Shown here: piece after piece, positions 42,122-51,583 of the stretch
Layout: each line of letters begins with the position of its first letter
Position numbering within the stretch: the stretch's first letter is position 1
Assembly: GCA_945872285.1 (NCBI GenBank)
Contig: CAMBZR010000015.1
Coordinates: forward strand, 1 to 53,324
Length of the DNA: 53,324 nucleotides
DNA from: Bordetella parapertussis
Lineage (GTDB): Bacteria; Pseudomonadota; Gammaproteobacteria; Burkholderiales; Burkholderiaceae_B
Direction of reading: 5' to 3'
The notes under the pieces: model-generated
Databases searched by the model: none
Seen by the model: only the letters and a program-made list of their open reading frames with translations
What the model was told of the DNA's origin: nothing
Position numbers and translations under genes: made by a program

Positions 42122-42959
42122 AAAAATCTAATAAAGCCTTCGCAATAAATTCAGGCTGCTCTTCAGTGACCCAGTGGCCACTGTTCGGCACCAAACCACC
42201 ACTCGCGTTTTCGGCCATTCGTTGTACGGATTCAAGAACCTCCATCCCTCGTCCAAAGCTTTTGTCGCCTCCAAGTGCTAACACAGGCATCTTGAGTTTG
42301 CCATTGGCTTTGACCATGGCTGCGTTATCTTCTGCATCTTGAGGTAACGCTCGATAGATGCTAAACATCGCCCGCATTGCACCAGATTTAACGTAGGTTC
42401 TTAGATATTCTTTGCGATCTTCTTCAGCAATGCAGTTTGGAAGATAACCGTAGTTATCAAATAACCAGTTGATGATTAAATGCTCGCGTCCACCTAAAAA
42501 CAACGCCTCAGGAAGATCGGGCGTGCGAAATAACGGATGATGCCAGCGACGCCCATTTTGTGAAAAATCTGCACCATCCCCAGGGATCGCCACATCAAGA
42601 ATTGCCATTTTCTTAACAGCCTCAGGGTGCTGCGCTGCCAGCGAGAAGGCAGTTGGGCCGCCCCAGTCATGACCAACTAAAAAGAATGAATCAATATTTA
42701 GCGACTTGAGCAGACGCCAAATATCATCAGACATTGTTTTTTTATCGTAACCAGAGACAGGATGCGATGAATCACCCAGCCCGCGTAAATCTGGCGCAAT
42801 CACTCTAAACTTTTTAGAAAGAGCTGGCATGACATAGCGCCATTCATGACACGTCTGGGGGATCCCGTGTAGCAACACGAGCGGAAAGCCCTCGCCTGCA
42901 GTGATGTAATGCAAAATTACATCGCCTAGATCGGCGTGATGATGCGTAACGTCTGTCAT
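42084..42959 (-). CDS. Alpha/beta hydrolase (epoxide hydrolase / dehalogenase type)
   Basis: 291 residues. The oxyanion-side motif HGIPQ is at 31-35, the nucleophile D98 in 'LVGHDWGG', and H262 in 'NSGHWVTEEQPE' is the catalytic base. Asp rather than Ser as nucleophile marks the epoxide hydrolase/haloalkane or fluoroacetate dehalogenase branch, which hydrolyses through an aspartyl ester. A helical cap lies between. Substrate unknown. The C-terminal tail 'PTPATQQTAP' overlaps the AEC gene on the other strand. Confidence 0.9.
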   Translation of the reverse strand: MTDVTHHHADLGDVILHYITAGEGFPLVLLHGIPQTCHEWRYVMPALSKKFRVIAPDLRGLGDSSHPVSGYDKKTMSDDIWRLLKSLNIDSFFLVGHDWGGPTAFSLAAQHPEAVKKMAILDVAIPGDGADFSQNGRRWHHPLFRTPDLPEALFLGGREHLIINWLFDNYGYLPNCIAEEDRKEYLRTYVKSGAMRAMFSIYRALPQDAEDNAAMVKANGKLKMPVLALGGDKSFGRGMEVLESVQRMAENASGGLVPNSGHWVTEEQPEFIAKALLDFFNPTPATQQTAP

Positions 42960-43155
42960 TTTTTTTCCTTATGAGTTAGTGCTAGATTGATCGTTACGTC
43001 TGGATTTTTTCTCATTTAATTGCATCTTGGCTAAAGGCGCAAGCCCTCCTGCGTTGATCACATACAGGTTAATTCCGCCTTAAACACTAATGGTTTTACT
43101 TTACACTGCGAGCAGAGACTAAGCAGTACCCCTCCCAAGCAACTCATGAAACGTT

Positions 43156-43974
43156 ATGCAGCACAAAATTGATCCCGATAGTTTGGCTGCGTTGCCAACT
43201 GGCTCGGGTGTATATATCTTTAAGGGGCGAGGCACCCTCCCCCTGTACATCGGCAAGAGTATCAATATTCGTAGCCGTGTCTTGAGCCATTTGCGCACGC
43301 CCGACGAGGCCAGCATGATCGCCCAAACACGTCGCATTGACTTTATTGAGACGGCGGGTGAGCTTGGCGCGTTATTGCTTGAATCTAGAATGATTAAAGA
43401 ACAAAGCCCCCTGTTCAATCAACGCTTAAGGCGCGTGAGAAGATTCTCTTCTATTCGCTTGCGTCAAACAGACAAAGGCACAACACCTGAAATCGTTGAC
43501 AGCAAGACGGTCAACCTTGGCACAACCCCTAAACTGTTCGGCTTATTTTCGTCTAATCATGCTGCAAAGCAAAAAATCAACGATCTTGCGCAACAGCATG
43601 GCCTGTGTAAAGTCGTGCTGGGGTTAGAAAAAACCTCGACCCGTGGCTGCTTTGGCTTGCAAATCAAAACATGCCTAGGTGCTTGCGTGGGTCAAGAAGA
43701 ACGCCTAACGCATGACGGCAGATTGTTAACTGCATTAATGGACTTACAGATAGAAGTATGGCCATATCGTGGCCCAGTTGAATTAATTGAAGAAAATGAT
43801 GGTTGGGTGCAAAGACATCGTGTCAATAACTGGTGCCACCTAGAAACTTGGTGCTCAAAGACTGGTCAAACCAGCCAAATCACCACGTTTAACCCACAAG
43901 ATTTTGATCGCGACAGCTATCAGATTTTGGTTAAACCCATCATGCTACAAACGGTGAAAGTTCAAGCCTGTTGA
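43156..43974 (+). CDS. cho: GIY-YIG nuclease, Cho-like (UvrC homologue)
   Basis: 272 residues, the length of Cho. The N-terminal GIY-YIG domain shows 'SGVYIFKGRG' and 'LYIGKSINIRSRVLSHL', then the catalytic Arg/Glu region 'ALLLESRMIKEQSPLFNQRL'. 'TRGCFGLQIKTCLGACVG' is the cysteine block shared with UvrC and Cho. No UvrC C-terminal RNase H-like or HhH domains are present, so it is Cho-like: it makes the 3' incision in nucleotide excision repair, helping UvrABC at bulky lesions. Confidence 0.88.
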   Translation: MQHKIDPDSLAALPTGSGVYIFKGRGTLPLYIGKSINIRSRVLSHLRTPDEASMIAQTRRIDFIETAGELGALLLESRMIKEQSPLFNQRLRRVRRFSSIRLRQTDKGTTPEIVDSKTVNLGTTPKLFGLFSSNHAAKQKINDLAQQHGLCKVVLGLEKTSTRGCFGLQIKTCLGACVGQEERLTHDGRLLTALMDLQIEVWPYRGPVELIEENDGWVQRHRVNNWCHLETWCSKTGQTSQITTFNPQDFDRDSYQILVKPIMLQTVKVQAC

Positions 43975-44041
43975 GCTTGACTCGCAAAATTTGTGTTTTA
44001 CTAAGTCCACCTTCGCAATTGACCTAAAAATTTAAATCGAA

Positions 44042-44476
44042 ATGACCAAACTACTAGTGCTGCAGGGGCCCAACATGACCTATCTTGGGCGCAGGCAGCC
44101 CGAGCTTTATGGCACGACCACCGCAGCGGAGCTTGATCAAATGCTGTACGAGCATGCTCGCACCCACGCTTACGACCTAGAGATCTTCTATACCCACCTT
44201 GAGGGCGAAGCGATTGCTCGACTCTACCAGGCAGTCGATGAGGGGGTTGAAGGTTTGGTCATGAATCCCGCAGGATTTTTATATGCGGGTTACGCGCTAA
44301 GAGACTGTCTGCGAGCAGTCAGTTTTCCATATATCGAAGTGCACATGACCAATATTGAAAAACGCGGGATCCACTCGGTCTTGGCCGAAACTAGTGTGGG
44401 TATGGTTGCGGGCTTAGGTTTGCAGTCGTATTTTTTAGGGCTTGAGGCAATGCTCAGCCTCTTGCGCAGCAAATAA
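44042..44476 (+). CDS. Divergent type II 3-dehydroquinate dehydratase-like protein
   Basis: 144 residues with the AroQ fold pattern: 'LVLQGPNMTYLGRRQPELYG', 'GLVMNPAGFLYAGYALRDCL' and 'YIEVHMTNIEKRGIHSVLAE'. The active-site Arg and Tyr of the lid are kept (RRQPELYG), as are Asn in NPAG and His in EVH. However, the catalytic His of the usual THTS block is replaced (FLYAG), and the segment with the second Arg is two residues short (KRGIHS). It may have lost or changed dehydratase activity. The genome probably has another, canonical aroQ. Confidence 0.8.
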   Translation: MTKLLVLQGPNMTYLGRRQPELYGTTTAAELDQMLYEHARTHAYDLEIFYTHLEGEAIARLYQAVDEGVEGLVMNPAGFLYAGYALRDCLRAVSFPYIEVHMTNIEKRGIHSVLAETSVGMVAGLGLQSYFLGLEAMLSLLRSK

Positions 44477-44490
44477 AGCGCCTCAGACCG

Positions 44491-45357
44491 CTACCCGCCC
44501 ACTCCACCACTGCACCAGTGAATCACTTTAGGTCCGCTGAAGTTTTGTTGAACGCGCCGCTGCGCTTCATCGCAGTCCATACACTTGCCAACGCCCACGT
44601 GCACGATCGTGTTATTGGCTGGTCTTAATTCGTAAAACTCTTCGCTCGAGCCACCGTTAGGGAAGCGCGTCGTGATTGCGACTCTGGCGTTGGGTGAGGT
44701 CGCGATCACTGCGTATTGCGTCGGCGGCTGAAATGTTCGGTTAATTTGCTGCGCAACACTCGGATCGTTTTTGAAGGGGTGCTGCCCACCAATACGCTGC
44801 ACAATTTGTGTCTTTTGGGATTCAAACCGTTTAAAGACTGCCGCCGATTTCGCTTGCGCCAGCACTGCGCTGCATGACTGCCCGCCGCGCTCTTGTCCTA
44901 TGACCCAATAGCCACCCAGTTTAAATAAAAAATCCAAACCTCCGGCGTTTGCACCACTGCTGGCCGTGTTTGCGGCTGTCTGACCCTGATTTAAATAGCC
45001 TCCCAAAATCTTTACCCGCTCAGCCGTACGCGCATTGGCACAGTCTTGTGCCTGAATCGCTGCCCGAATCCCTTCTTCGCCCGGCTTTTTGCAATCGGTC
45101 TTTGTTTTGAGCCAAGCACGTTGCTCGGTGCGCAATTGCGTTTTTTTATCCTCTGGCCAGGTCGACATCAGTTGCTTATATTGCGCATTAAGCGTCTTAT
45201 CCAGCGTTGCGTAGTTCGCGTCTAAGCAATCCAGAAAATCTGGGCCGTCTGCCATCGAAAACCTAGAACAATCTTGCAGCGCTTGCGCATGCACGGGCGC
45301 AGACAGCGCAATCAACGAAAGCACAGCAACACCTAGAAATTTCAAAATTGTGGTCAT
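44491..45357 (-). CDS. Periplasmic LprI/DUF1311-domain protein
   Basis: 288 residues with a signal peptide (about 25 residues, 'SLIALSAPVHA-QAL'). Residues ~28-125 are an LprI-type (DUF1311) domain: 'QDCSRFSMADGPDFLDCLDA', 'LNAQYKQLMSTWPEDKKTQL' and 'RAWLKTKTDCKK', a cysteine-stabilised helical unit linked to lysozyme inhibition. The remaining ~160 residues have no recognised family but are conserved in style ('VITTRFPNGGSSEEFYELRP' type strands and a CxxC 'GKCMDCDEAQ'). Periplasmic; role in envelope protection is inferred. Confidence 0.75.
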   Translation of the reverse strand: MTTILKFLGVAVLSLIALSAPVHAQALQDCSRFSMADGPDFLDCLDANYATLDKTLNAQYKQLMSTWPEDKKTQLRTEQRAWLKTKTDCKKPGEEGIRAAIQAQDCANARTAERVKILGGYLNQGQTAANTASSGANAGGLDFLFKLGGYWVIGQERGGQSCSAVLAQAKSAAVFKRFESQKTQIVQRIGGQHPFKNDPSVAQQINRTFQPPTQYAVIATSPNARVAITTRFPNGGSSEEFYELRPANNTIVHVGVGKCMDCDEAQRRVQQNFSGPKVIHWCSGGVGG

Positions 45358-45537
45358 GATCTTGTTTAAGATGTTGTCTTTAATCCTTCAATATAATTCA
45401 AAAATTGGCAATTAATGGCTTAGGCCCCTTTATTTGATCTCCGTCATATTCACTCTAACCAAACGCCCGCTAGACTTATGCCCTGTTATCTACTAAAAAA
45501 GTAGACTTCACTTTTAACGTCATTATTTGGTCGCAAT

Positions 45538-46926
45538 ATGTCACAAGAAAAAGGTCTGGCCGGCGGTTCGCTTGGCACGTTTGAATCCGCCGTGATGGGG
45601 GTGGCGGGCTCAGCACCTGCTTTTAGCGTCGCAGTCACCACCGCGGTCATCGTCGCCTCTGTGGGCGTCCTGTCAGTCGGCAGCGTGTTTTATTGCGGGC
45701 TGATTATGTTTGGCATTTTGTTTGCGTTTATTAATCTGAACAAAATGAAGCCGCATGCGGGTGCAACCTATGCCTGGGTAGGCGCAGTGTTTGGGCCGAG
45801 CTGGGGGTTTTTTGCCGGCTGGGGCCTTCTTGTGGCCTCAGTCATTTTTATGGTGTCTGCGACTATTCCGGCGGCCACCTCAACACTCAAAATACTGTCC
45901 GTACTCGATTTTGTCAACGAGAGCACAATTGAAAATACCGCTTGGGTCACCGCCTTTGCAGCCCTCTGGCTGACGTTGGTCACGGTTGTTGTCAGCAAAG
46001 GTATTAAGCACGCCAGTTACGCGCAATTACTTTTAACTGTCATTGAATCAAGCATCGTGTTGGCACTCATCATCGGCGCCTTCATTGAATACGGCGCCAG
46101 GCCCGCTCACGCGCCCTCGTTTTCTTGGATATCACCCTTATCTTTTACTTTAGAGACCTTTGCAACCGGTGCACTGACCGCCATCTTTTTTTACTGGGGC
46201 TGGGACGTCACCATGAATTTAGGTGAAGAGACCAAAGGCGGAACTCCTTTGCCCTCGAGCAAAGGTGCGTTCTGGTCCATGGTAAATTTAATGCTGTTTT
46301 ACGTCATCATTGTGATCGTGGTGTTAATTGTGCTAACTGACGAAGAAATCGCGCAAGCCAATACCAACGTTCTGTATGCCATCGCCGACAAGTTGTTTCC
46401 ACAACCTTGGGGCTACCTGGCCGTGCTCTCGACGATTCTTTCAACCATCGGCACAATCGAAACTCAGCTCTTGCAATTTAGTCGCACGTTATTCGCGATG
46501 TCGCGAGACCGAGTCTTGCACGCACGCTACAGCGAAATCCACCCTGAGTGGCAGACGCCTTGGGTTGCCACGCTTGTGATTTGGCTGCTTGGCGTCATCT
46601 TATTGTTTGCCTCGTCTTATCTGCCTTCAGTCAAAGATATTTTAAATAAGTCTGTCTCGGCAATTGGCTTTCAAATTTGCTTTTATATGAGCTTGGCCGG
46701 TTTTGCCTGTGCCTGGCATTACCGCGCGCTTTTAAGAGGCAATTTCAGCACGATGCTGACCCATATTTGGTGGCCCCTATTTAGCGCAGCGTTTATGGTT
46801 TTTATTGCCCTATTAAGTGCTGTCTCTTTTGATCTGCTGACAAACCTAATCGGTTTGGGAGGACTGCTGCTTGGCTTTATCCCCATGTTTCTCAATCGAC
46901 GCGCAGTTCACAACCGACAGCCCTAA
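45538..46926 (+). CDS. APC-superfamily permease
   Basis: 462 residues with about 12 hydrophobic segments. The opening 'GSLGTFESAVMGVAGSAPAF' with the Gly-rich unwound TM1 motif, 'KPHAGATYAWVGAVFGPSWG' and 'FFYWGWDVTMNLGEETKGG' are APC (amino acid-polyamine-organocation) landmarks. Substrate could be an amino acid or amine. It is followed 27 bases later by a Bug receptor. No ethanolamine-specific feature is recognisable, so linking it to eutBC 16 kb away is not justified. Confidence 0.9.
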   Translation: MSQEKGLAGGSLGTFESAVMGVAGSAPAFSVAVTTAVIVASVGVLSVGSVFYCGLIMFGILFAFINLNKMKPHAGATYAWVGAVFGPSWGFFAGWGLLVASVIFMVSATIPAATSTLKILSVLDFVNESTIENTAWVTAFAALWLTLVTVVVSKGIKHASYAQLLLTVIESSIVLALIIGAFIEYGARPAHAPSFSWISPLSFTLETFATGALTAIFFYWGWDVTMNLGEETKGGTPLPSSKGAFWSMVNLMLFYVIIVIVVLIVLTDEEIAQANTNVLYAIADKLFPQPWGYLAVLSTILSTIGTIETQLLQFSRTLFAMSRDRVLHARYSEIHPEWQTPWVATLVIWLLGVILLFASSYLPSVKDILNKSVSAIGFQICFYMSLAGFACAWHYRALLRGNFSTMLTHIWWPLFSAAFMVFIALLSAVSFDLLTNLIGLGGLLLGFIPMFLNRRAVHNRQP

Positions 46927-46953
46927 AACACTAGTCACTTACCAAGAGCAAAA

Positions 46954-47949
46954 ATGATCTCATTTCAGCAAACGTTTCAAACACTCATGCCAACAGTGGC
47001 AGCTTTAGGGATTGCTTGTTTTGCGGTTGCCACAGCATCTGCTCAAACGAGTGAGTTTCCAAACAAACCAATCAAAATTGTGATTGGCTTCACACCTGGT
47101 GGCTCAACCGACACCGTCGGCAGGCAAATTGCCCATTCGTTTACTAGGATCCTTGGGCAATCGGTCATTGTTGAAAACAAGCCCGGTGCAAATGGCAACC
47201 TAGCGACTGACTATGTCCGTCGCTCACCCCCAGATGGCTACACCCTTTTTTACACCTCGATCGGGCATGTCACCAATCCTCTCATTTATCCAGATGCTAA
47301 ATACGATCCCACCAAAGACTTCACACCCATTGGTCAGGTTCTGTCGGGGCCTAATGTATTGGTGGTACCTGCCAACTCTAAGTTTAAAACCGTCAAAGAA
47401 TTGATCGACTACGGTCGCGCCAACCCCGGAAAAATCAACTGGGCCTCTTCAGGCGTGGGCTCATCTCTCCATTTGTCTGGCTTACTTTTTATGCAGCTTT
47501 CAGGGGTGGATATGCTTCACATCCCCTACAAAGGCGCTGGCAGCCTAATGCCACACCTTTTAGCAGGTACTGTCGATTTATCTTTTCCAAATCTACCCAC
47601 GGGCGCCAAGCTCGTCGACCAAGGCCTGTTGAGGGCTCTGGGTGTCACCACCAAGAGTCGCTCAAGTGCTGCGCCCAACATCCCTAGCATCGCTGAGGCG
47701 GGTGTGCCTGGCTACGATATGACAACCTGGTACGGCTTGGTCGGTCCGGCAAATATGCCGGCCGCTGTTCTGCAGCTCTTAAGCAAGGCGGCCGTGCAAA
47801 CCGTGAACGAACCCGAATTCAAAGATCGCCTGCTTGCACAAGGTTTCGACCCTAAAGGATCGTCACCCGAGGAGTTCAGCGCCTTCATACAAGCCGAATC
47901 AACTAGGTGGGCCGCGATCATAAAAGCGATGAAAGTCAAGATCGAGTAA
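46954..47949 (+). CDS. Bug/TctC-family periplasmic substrate-binding receptor
   Basis: 331 residues, signal peptide cleavage near ASA-QTS. Family blocks are 'FPNKPIKIVIGFTPGGSTD', 'VIVENKPGANGNLATDY', 'PPDGYTLFYTSIGH', 'HIPYKGAGSLMPHLLAGTV' and 'APNIPSIAEAGVPGYDMT'. It is co-directional with the APC permease (27-base gap), an unusual pairing since Bug proteins normally serve TctAB-type permeases. Convergent with the histone-like gene (3 bases between stops). Confidence 0.93.
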   Translation: MISFQQTFQTLMPTVAALGIACFAVATASAQTSEFPNKPIKIVIGFTPGGSTDTVGRQIAHSFTRILGQSVIVENKPGANGNLATDYVRRSPPDGYTLFYTSIGHVTNPLIYPDAKYDPTKDFTPIGQVLSGPNVLVVPANSKFKTVKELIDYGRANPGKINWASSGVGSSLHLSGLLFMQLSGVDMLHIPYKGAGSLMPHLLAGTVDLSFPNLPTGAKLVDQGLLRALGVTTKSRSSAAPNIPSIAEAGVPGYDMTTWYGLVGPANMPAAVLQLLSKAAVQTVNEPEFKDRLLAQGFDPKGSSPEEFSAFIQAESTRWAAIIKAMKVKIE

Positions 47950-47952
47950 GGC

Positions 47953-48396
47953 CTATTTTTTAGGACGGCCAGTCTGAATTTTGTTCAAACCCTTTTGCAA
48001 GGTAGCAATTTTTATAACAGATAAACTGGCGAGTTGAACGACCGCAATTCTAAGCAGCTCGCTTTTTTTGATCTCAATACCGCTTTGGAGGCAAGCTTTT
48101 TTGACGTGACTCAGCACCTGATATTCAGACTGCGGCATGGTAAAGCTATCACGCACTAAAACGTCTTTTTTGACCTTAGCCTTACCGGCTGTAGCAACGG
48201 ATTCTGTTGCCTTAGACTTTAAGGCAGGTTTAGCTTTCTTTGCGACTACCGCAGTTTTTTTAACCGCAGTTTTTTTAACCGCAGTTTTTTTAACTGCTAC
48301 TTTTTTAGCGGCAACCGCTGTTGAAGAGCGCGCTTTTTTTTCTGGCGTAGCGGCGACTTCAGTTGGCACTTGAGCGTTTTGTTCGTTTGATTTCAT
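47953..48396 (-). CDS. Lysine-rich histone H1-like protein with RHH-like C-terminus
   Basis: 147 residues from the ATG at 48396 (GGAG upstream); an ATG at 48408 is open but has no site. Residues ~25-85 are Ala/Lys-rich with three perfect AVKKT repeats and more degenerate ones, like bacterial H1 tails that bind DNA. The C-terminal ~60 residues ('LVRDSFTMPQSEYQVLSHV', 'GIEIKKSELLRIAVVQLASL') match a domain common in betaproteobacterial histone-like proteins and suggest a ribbon-helix-helix fold. Nucleoid-associated. Confidence 0.85.
   Translation of the reverse strand: MKSNEQNAQVPTEVAATPEKKARSSTAVAAKKVAVKKTAVKKTAVKKTAVVAKKAKPALKSKATESVATAGKAKVKKDVLVRDSFTMPQSEYQVLSHVKKACLQSGIEIKKSELLRIAVVQLASLSVIKIATLQKGLNKIQTGRPKK
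48249..48293. repeat. Three perfect 15-bp tandem units with A7/T7 runs in a coding region
   Basis: CCGCAGTTTTTTTAA repeats at 48249-48263, 48264-48278 and 48279-48293 without mismatch, encoding AVKKT units on the minus strand. Each holds a seven-base homopolymer, so both unit number and frame are prone to slippage. Confidence 0.9.
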
Positions 48397-48564
48397 GTTG
48401 AGCTCCATCAGATGAAAAGAAGTAAGGATAAGTCTTTAAATAGTATAAACGATTATTGGTAAATAGTATAAATAATTTATATATTTAACAAAAATGACAC
48501 CAATCAATCGATCTCACCACCATAGCTCTGTTGCAAAGGCAACATCTATTTACACAGGTTCGCA

Positions 48565-49518
48565 ATGAAAAAGATGTCTTGGTACTCATGGTTATTTGTA
48601 TTTTTTCTCTTGACGACCCACGTCCGTGCAGAGACTTTCCGCTTTGTCGCGCTTGGTGACTTGCCCTACGGGTCAGACGAAACTGCCGGCGTGAAGTATC
48701 GCCAACTGATCACCCAAATCAATGCACTGAACCCTGAGTTTTCAATTCATGTTGGCGATTTCAAAGCGGGCAGCGCGCATTGCTCTGACGAAGAGTTTGA
48801 GCGTCAACGCAAGCACTTTGACTTATTTAAGGACGCACTGATCTATACGCCCGGCGACAACGATTGGACAGACTGCGGTCGTAAAAGCAACGGCAGCTAT
48901 GACCCTCTTGAGCGACTCGATAAACTAAGGGCACAGTTCTTCAAGCCCGACACGTCTTTGGGTCAGGCGCCCTTAGCGGTGGCCACACAGGCCAAGACAA
49001 TGCCTCAGTATTCAACCTATATTGAAAATCAGCGTTGGCAGTTTGCAAACACATTGTTTACCACTGTACATATAGTGGGTAGCGACAATCGCTTTGCACC
49101 AAACAACGTCGATGCCGAAAAAGAATTTCTGGCACGCGATCAAGCCAATATCGCTTGGATCAAAGAGACCTTCCGAGTCGCCACCAGTCAAAAACTGCAG
49201 ACGCTCGTTTTTGCTTTTCAGGCGGATGTGCTTCGAGGGATGTCGCGCTTGGGCACTTGGGCCGAAAAGACAGGGTTTCACGCTTCGATCGAACAGACAT
49301 TGCTACCTTTGGCCAAAGACTTTAAAGGATCAGTACTGATTGTGCATGGCGACAGCCATAATTTCGAATTCGATCAGGCTTTTTTACTGAATTCACAAGT
49401 ATTGAAAAATGTCTATCGCCTTGAAGTGCCCGGCGCAAAAACAACTGGCGCGGTGAGCGTCACGGTTGATGAGGGTAGCGTAAAACCTTTTTCTGTCGAA
49501 AAAATCAGTGTGCCTTAA
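48565..49518 (+). CDS. Secreted metallophosphoesterase-like protein
   Basis: 317 residues with a signal peptide (MKKMSWYSWLFVFFLLTTHV, cleavage near VRA-ETF). Calcineurin-like metal motifs appear in order: 'VALGDLPYG' (D), 'SIHVGDFKAG' (GD), 'YTPGDNDWTDC' (in place of GNHD) and 'LIVHGDSHNFEFD' (in place of GHxH). The metal ligands look adequate though each block deviates from the textbook form. Periplasmic hydrolase of phosphate esters or nucleotides is likely. Monocistronic; the next gene is convergent. Confidence 0.8.
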   Translation: MKKMSWYSWLFVFFLLTTHVRAETFRFVALGDLPYGSDETAGVKYRQLITQINALNPEFSIHVGDFKAGSAHCSDEEFERQRKHFDLFKDALIYTPGDNDWTDCGRKSNGSYDPLERLDKLRAQFFKPDTSLGQAPLAVATQAKTMPQYSTYIENQRWQFANTLFTTVHIVGSDNRFAPNNVDAEKEFLARDQANIAWIKETFRVATSQKLQTLVFAFQADVLRGMSRLGTWAEKTGFHASIEQTLLPLAKDFKGSVLIVHGDSHNFEFDQAFLLNSQVLKNVYRLEVPGAKTTGAVSVTVDEGSVKPFSVEKISVP

Positions 49519-49642
49519 AACGCTCTGCTTCTGACATGTCTAATTCGTGCCAGCGCTGCGCACACGTTCCAAGCCACTGCGCGTTTCCTAACGCCTTGAC
49601 GATATGCATGGTCGTTTTCAAACAAAGCGCGACTTCTCTAAA

Positions 49643-51544
49643 TTAGACCGTGTGTTCAGGTTCAGCAGCTCGCTTTAAGGCAGTCCATTGTAAAAGCAGG
49701 ACTAACGCTAGTAATCCAAAGCCAACCATATCGGTCCAAAGACCTGGCTTAATCAAACATCCTGCAGCAATCAAAAGCAATGCCCGATGCAGCACGGTTG
49801 CGTAACCAATTAGCCAACCGAAAAATCCGCCCGCTAAGGCAATGACACCGATCAAGGCCGTGGTCACCGACCAGAGCAAAGTGAGCCAAGACGTATCTGC
49901 TTTGAAAATAAGGAGTAAAGATGGCTCATACACAAACATAAACGGAACGATATACGCCGGCGCTGCCGCACGCATTGCGGCGAAACCTGATTCCCACATA
50001 TTGGCTTTTGCCAGTGCTGCGGCGGCAAATACTGCGAGCGCCACGGGAGGCGTAATTGCGGACAGAATCGCGAAGTACAGCGCAAACATGTGTGCAGATG
50101 GCGCATCGACACCGAGCTTGATGATGGCGGGCACTAGCAACGAGACCATCACGATATAGGCAGGGGTGGTTGGCATGCCCATGCCCAACACAATACCAGC
50201 GATTGCAGTCAGCAATAGCGCCAGAAACAAGGAGTTATTGGCGAGCTCAATGACAACTTGGGTGAATACAATGCCAATTCCTGTAATTGTGACGCAGCCG
50301 ATTACGATTCCTGCGCAGGCACAGGCCATGGCGACTGACAGCGCGCTGCGCGCCCCATCTTCTAGGGCATGCAATGCCGTCATCCAAGTAATTCCCTCGC
50401 GAGTCAGCTTGCGCATTAAGGCGACTGGCAGGCAGATCAGTGCCGCAATCAGTGCGCAAAGTGGTGCCGAGTAGCCGAGGAACAACCCAAACAAAATAAT
50501 AAATATCGGAATAAACAAATGGCCGCGCTGAAGAATAACTTGTCTAAACTTTGGGAGTTCGCTTTCGGGAACACCTGCTAGTTTGTATCGCTTGGCTTCA
50601 AAATGCACCGCAAAGAAAACGGATGCGTAATAGAGAAGAGCAGGAATAACTGCCCACAGCGCAACTTGAGCGTACGGCACCGCTAAAAACTCTGCCATGA
50701 CAAATGCCGCGGCTCCCATGACCGGCGGCATGAGTTGACCGCCAGTCGAAGCGACCGCCTCTACTGCTGCGGCAAATGACGGTCGAAACCCGCTACGCTT
50801 CATCAAAGGGATGGTGATCGGACCATCTACCATGACGTTCGCAACTGCGCTGCCTGACACCGTTCCGAAAAGAGAGGAGCTAATCACTGCCACCTTTCCT
50901 GGGCCACCCGCGCTTTTACCGGTAATCGATAGCGCAAAGTCCATAAAGAGTTGGCCCGTGCCACTCTTTTCCATAAAGGCCCCAAAGATGACAAACAACA
51001 TCACGTACGAAGCAGATACCCCGAGGGTAGAACCAAAAATACCTTCAGTTGAAAAATACAACTGCTCCATGAGAAGTGGAATTTTTATTTGAGTAAAAAA
51101 AATGGTGTAAGCGACAAAGATGATCGCGGTTAGTGGCAGTGCCCAACCGATCACTCGACGCGTCCCTTCAAGCACAACCGCGACCATGACAAAGGAATAA
51201 AATAAATCAAGTTTCGTTAATTCGTCGATATAGATAATACGGCTCGTAAAGTTTTCGTAGTCTATAAAAATATGTGCGATGGCAGCCAGGCCCATTGCCA
51301 ATAACAGCATATCGTACGAGCGAGCAGCAACGCCGCCACTCGCCCGAGAGGGATAAAGCAGGAACACCAACCCCAATGCGAAGATTAGATGCGTTCCACG
51401 AAAGATGACGGCTTCGGGTGGCCCAAAACCGGCGACATACATGTGATACAACGACATCATCACCGCTAGCATGGTGATCAGCGCCTTAAGCGCAGGTGAC
51501 GCAGGGTTAATCGCAATACTTTCGTCAGAGATTACCTGTTGCAT
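49643..51544 (-). CDS. TAXI-type TRAP transporter fused permease (4TM/12TM)
   Basis: 633 residues. An N-terminal small DctQ-like part with ~4 membrane segments precedes a DctM-like part: 'SASYVMLFVIFGAFMEKSG', 'GSAVANVMVDGPITIPLMKR', 'VEAVASTGGQLMPPVMGAAA' and 'LGMGMPTTPAYIVMVSLLVP' are the fused TRAP permease landmarks. It is a secondary importer driven by a sodium or proton gradient. The TAXI receptor gene lies upstream, 39 bases away. Substrates of this class include glutamate, 2-oxoglutarate or related acids, unproven here. Confidence 0.95.
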   Translation of the reverse strand: MQQVISDESIAINPASPALKALITMLAVMMSLYHMYVAGFGPPEAVIFRGTHLIFALGLVFLLYPSRASGGVAARSYDMLLLAMGLAAIAHIFIDYENFTSRIIYIDELTKLDLFYSFVMVAVVLEGTRRVIGWALPLTAIIFVAYTIFFTQIKIPLLMEQLYFSTEGIFGSTLGVSASYVMLFVIFGAFMEKSGTGQLFMDFALSITGKSAGGPGKVAVISSSLFGTVSGSAVANVMVDGPITIPLMKRSGFRPSFAAAVEAVASTGGQLMPPVMGAAAFVMAEFLAVPYAQVALWAVIPALLYYASVFFAVHFEAKRYKLAGVPESELPKFRQVILQRGHLFIPIFIILFGLFLGYSAPLCALIAALICLPVALMRKLTREGITWMTALHALEDGARSALSVAMACACAGIVIGCVTITGIGIVFTQVVIELANNSLFLALLLTAIAGIVLGMGMPTTPAYIVMVSLLVPAIIKLGVDAPSAHMFALYFAILSAITPPVALAVFAAAALAKANMWESGFAAMRAAAPAYIVPFMFVYEPSLLLIFKADTSWLTLLWSVTTALIGVIALAGGFFGWLIGYATVLHRALLLIAAGCLIKPGLWTDMVGFGLLALVLLLQWTALKRAAEPEHTV

Positions 51545-51583
51545 AGAGTTAGTGCCCTGTTGCGGCTATCTATTGAAAACCAC

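Noticed and set aside
45538..46926. Ethanolamine permease serving eutBC
   Set aside because: The APC permease is 16 kb away, on its own with a Bug receptor, and shows no ethanolamine-specific feature.
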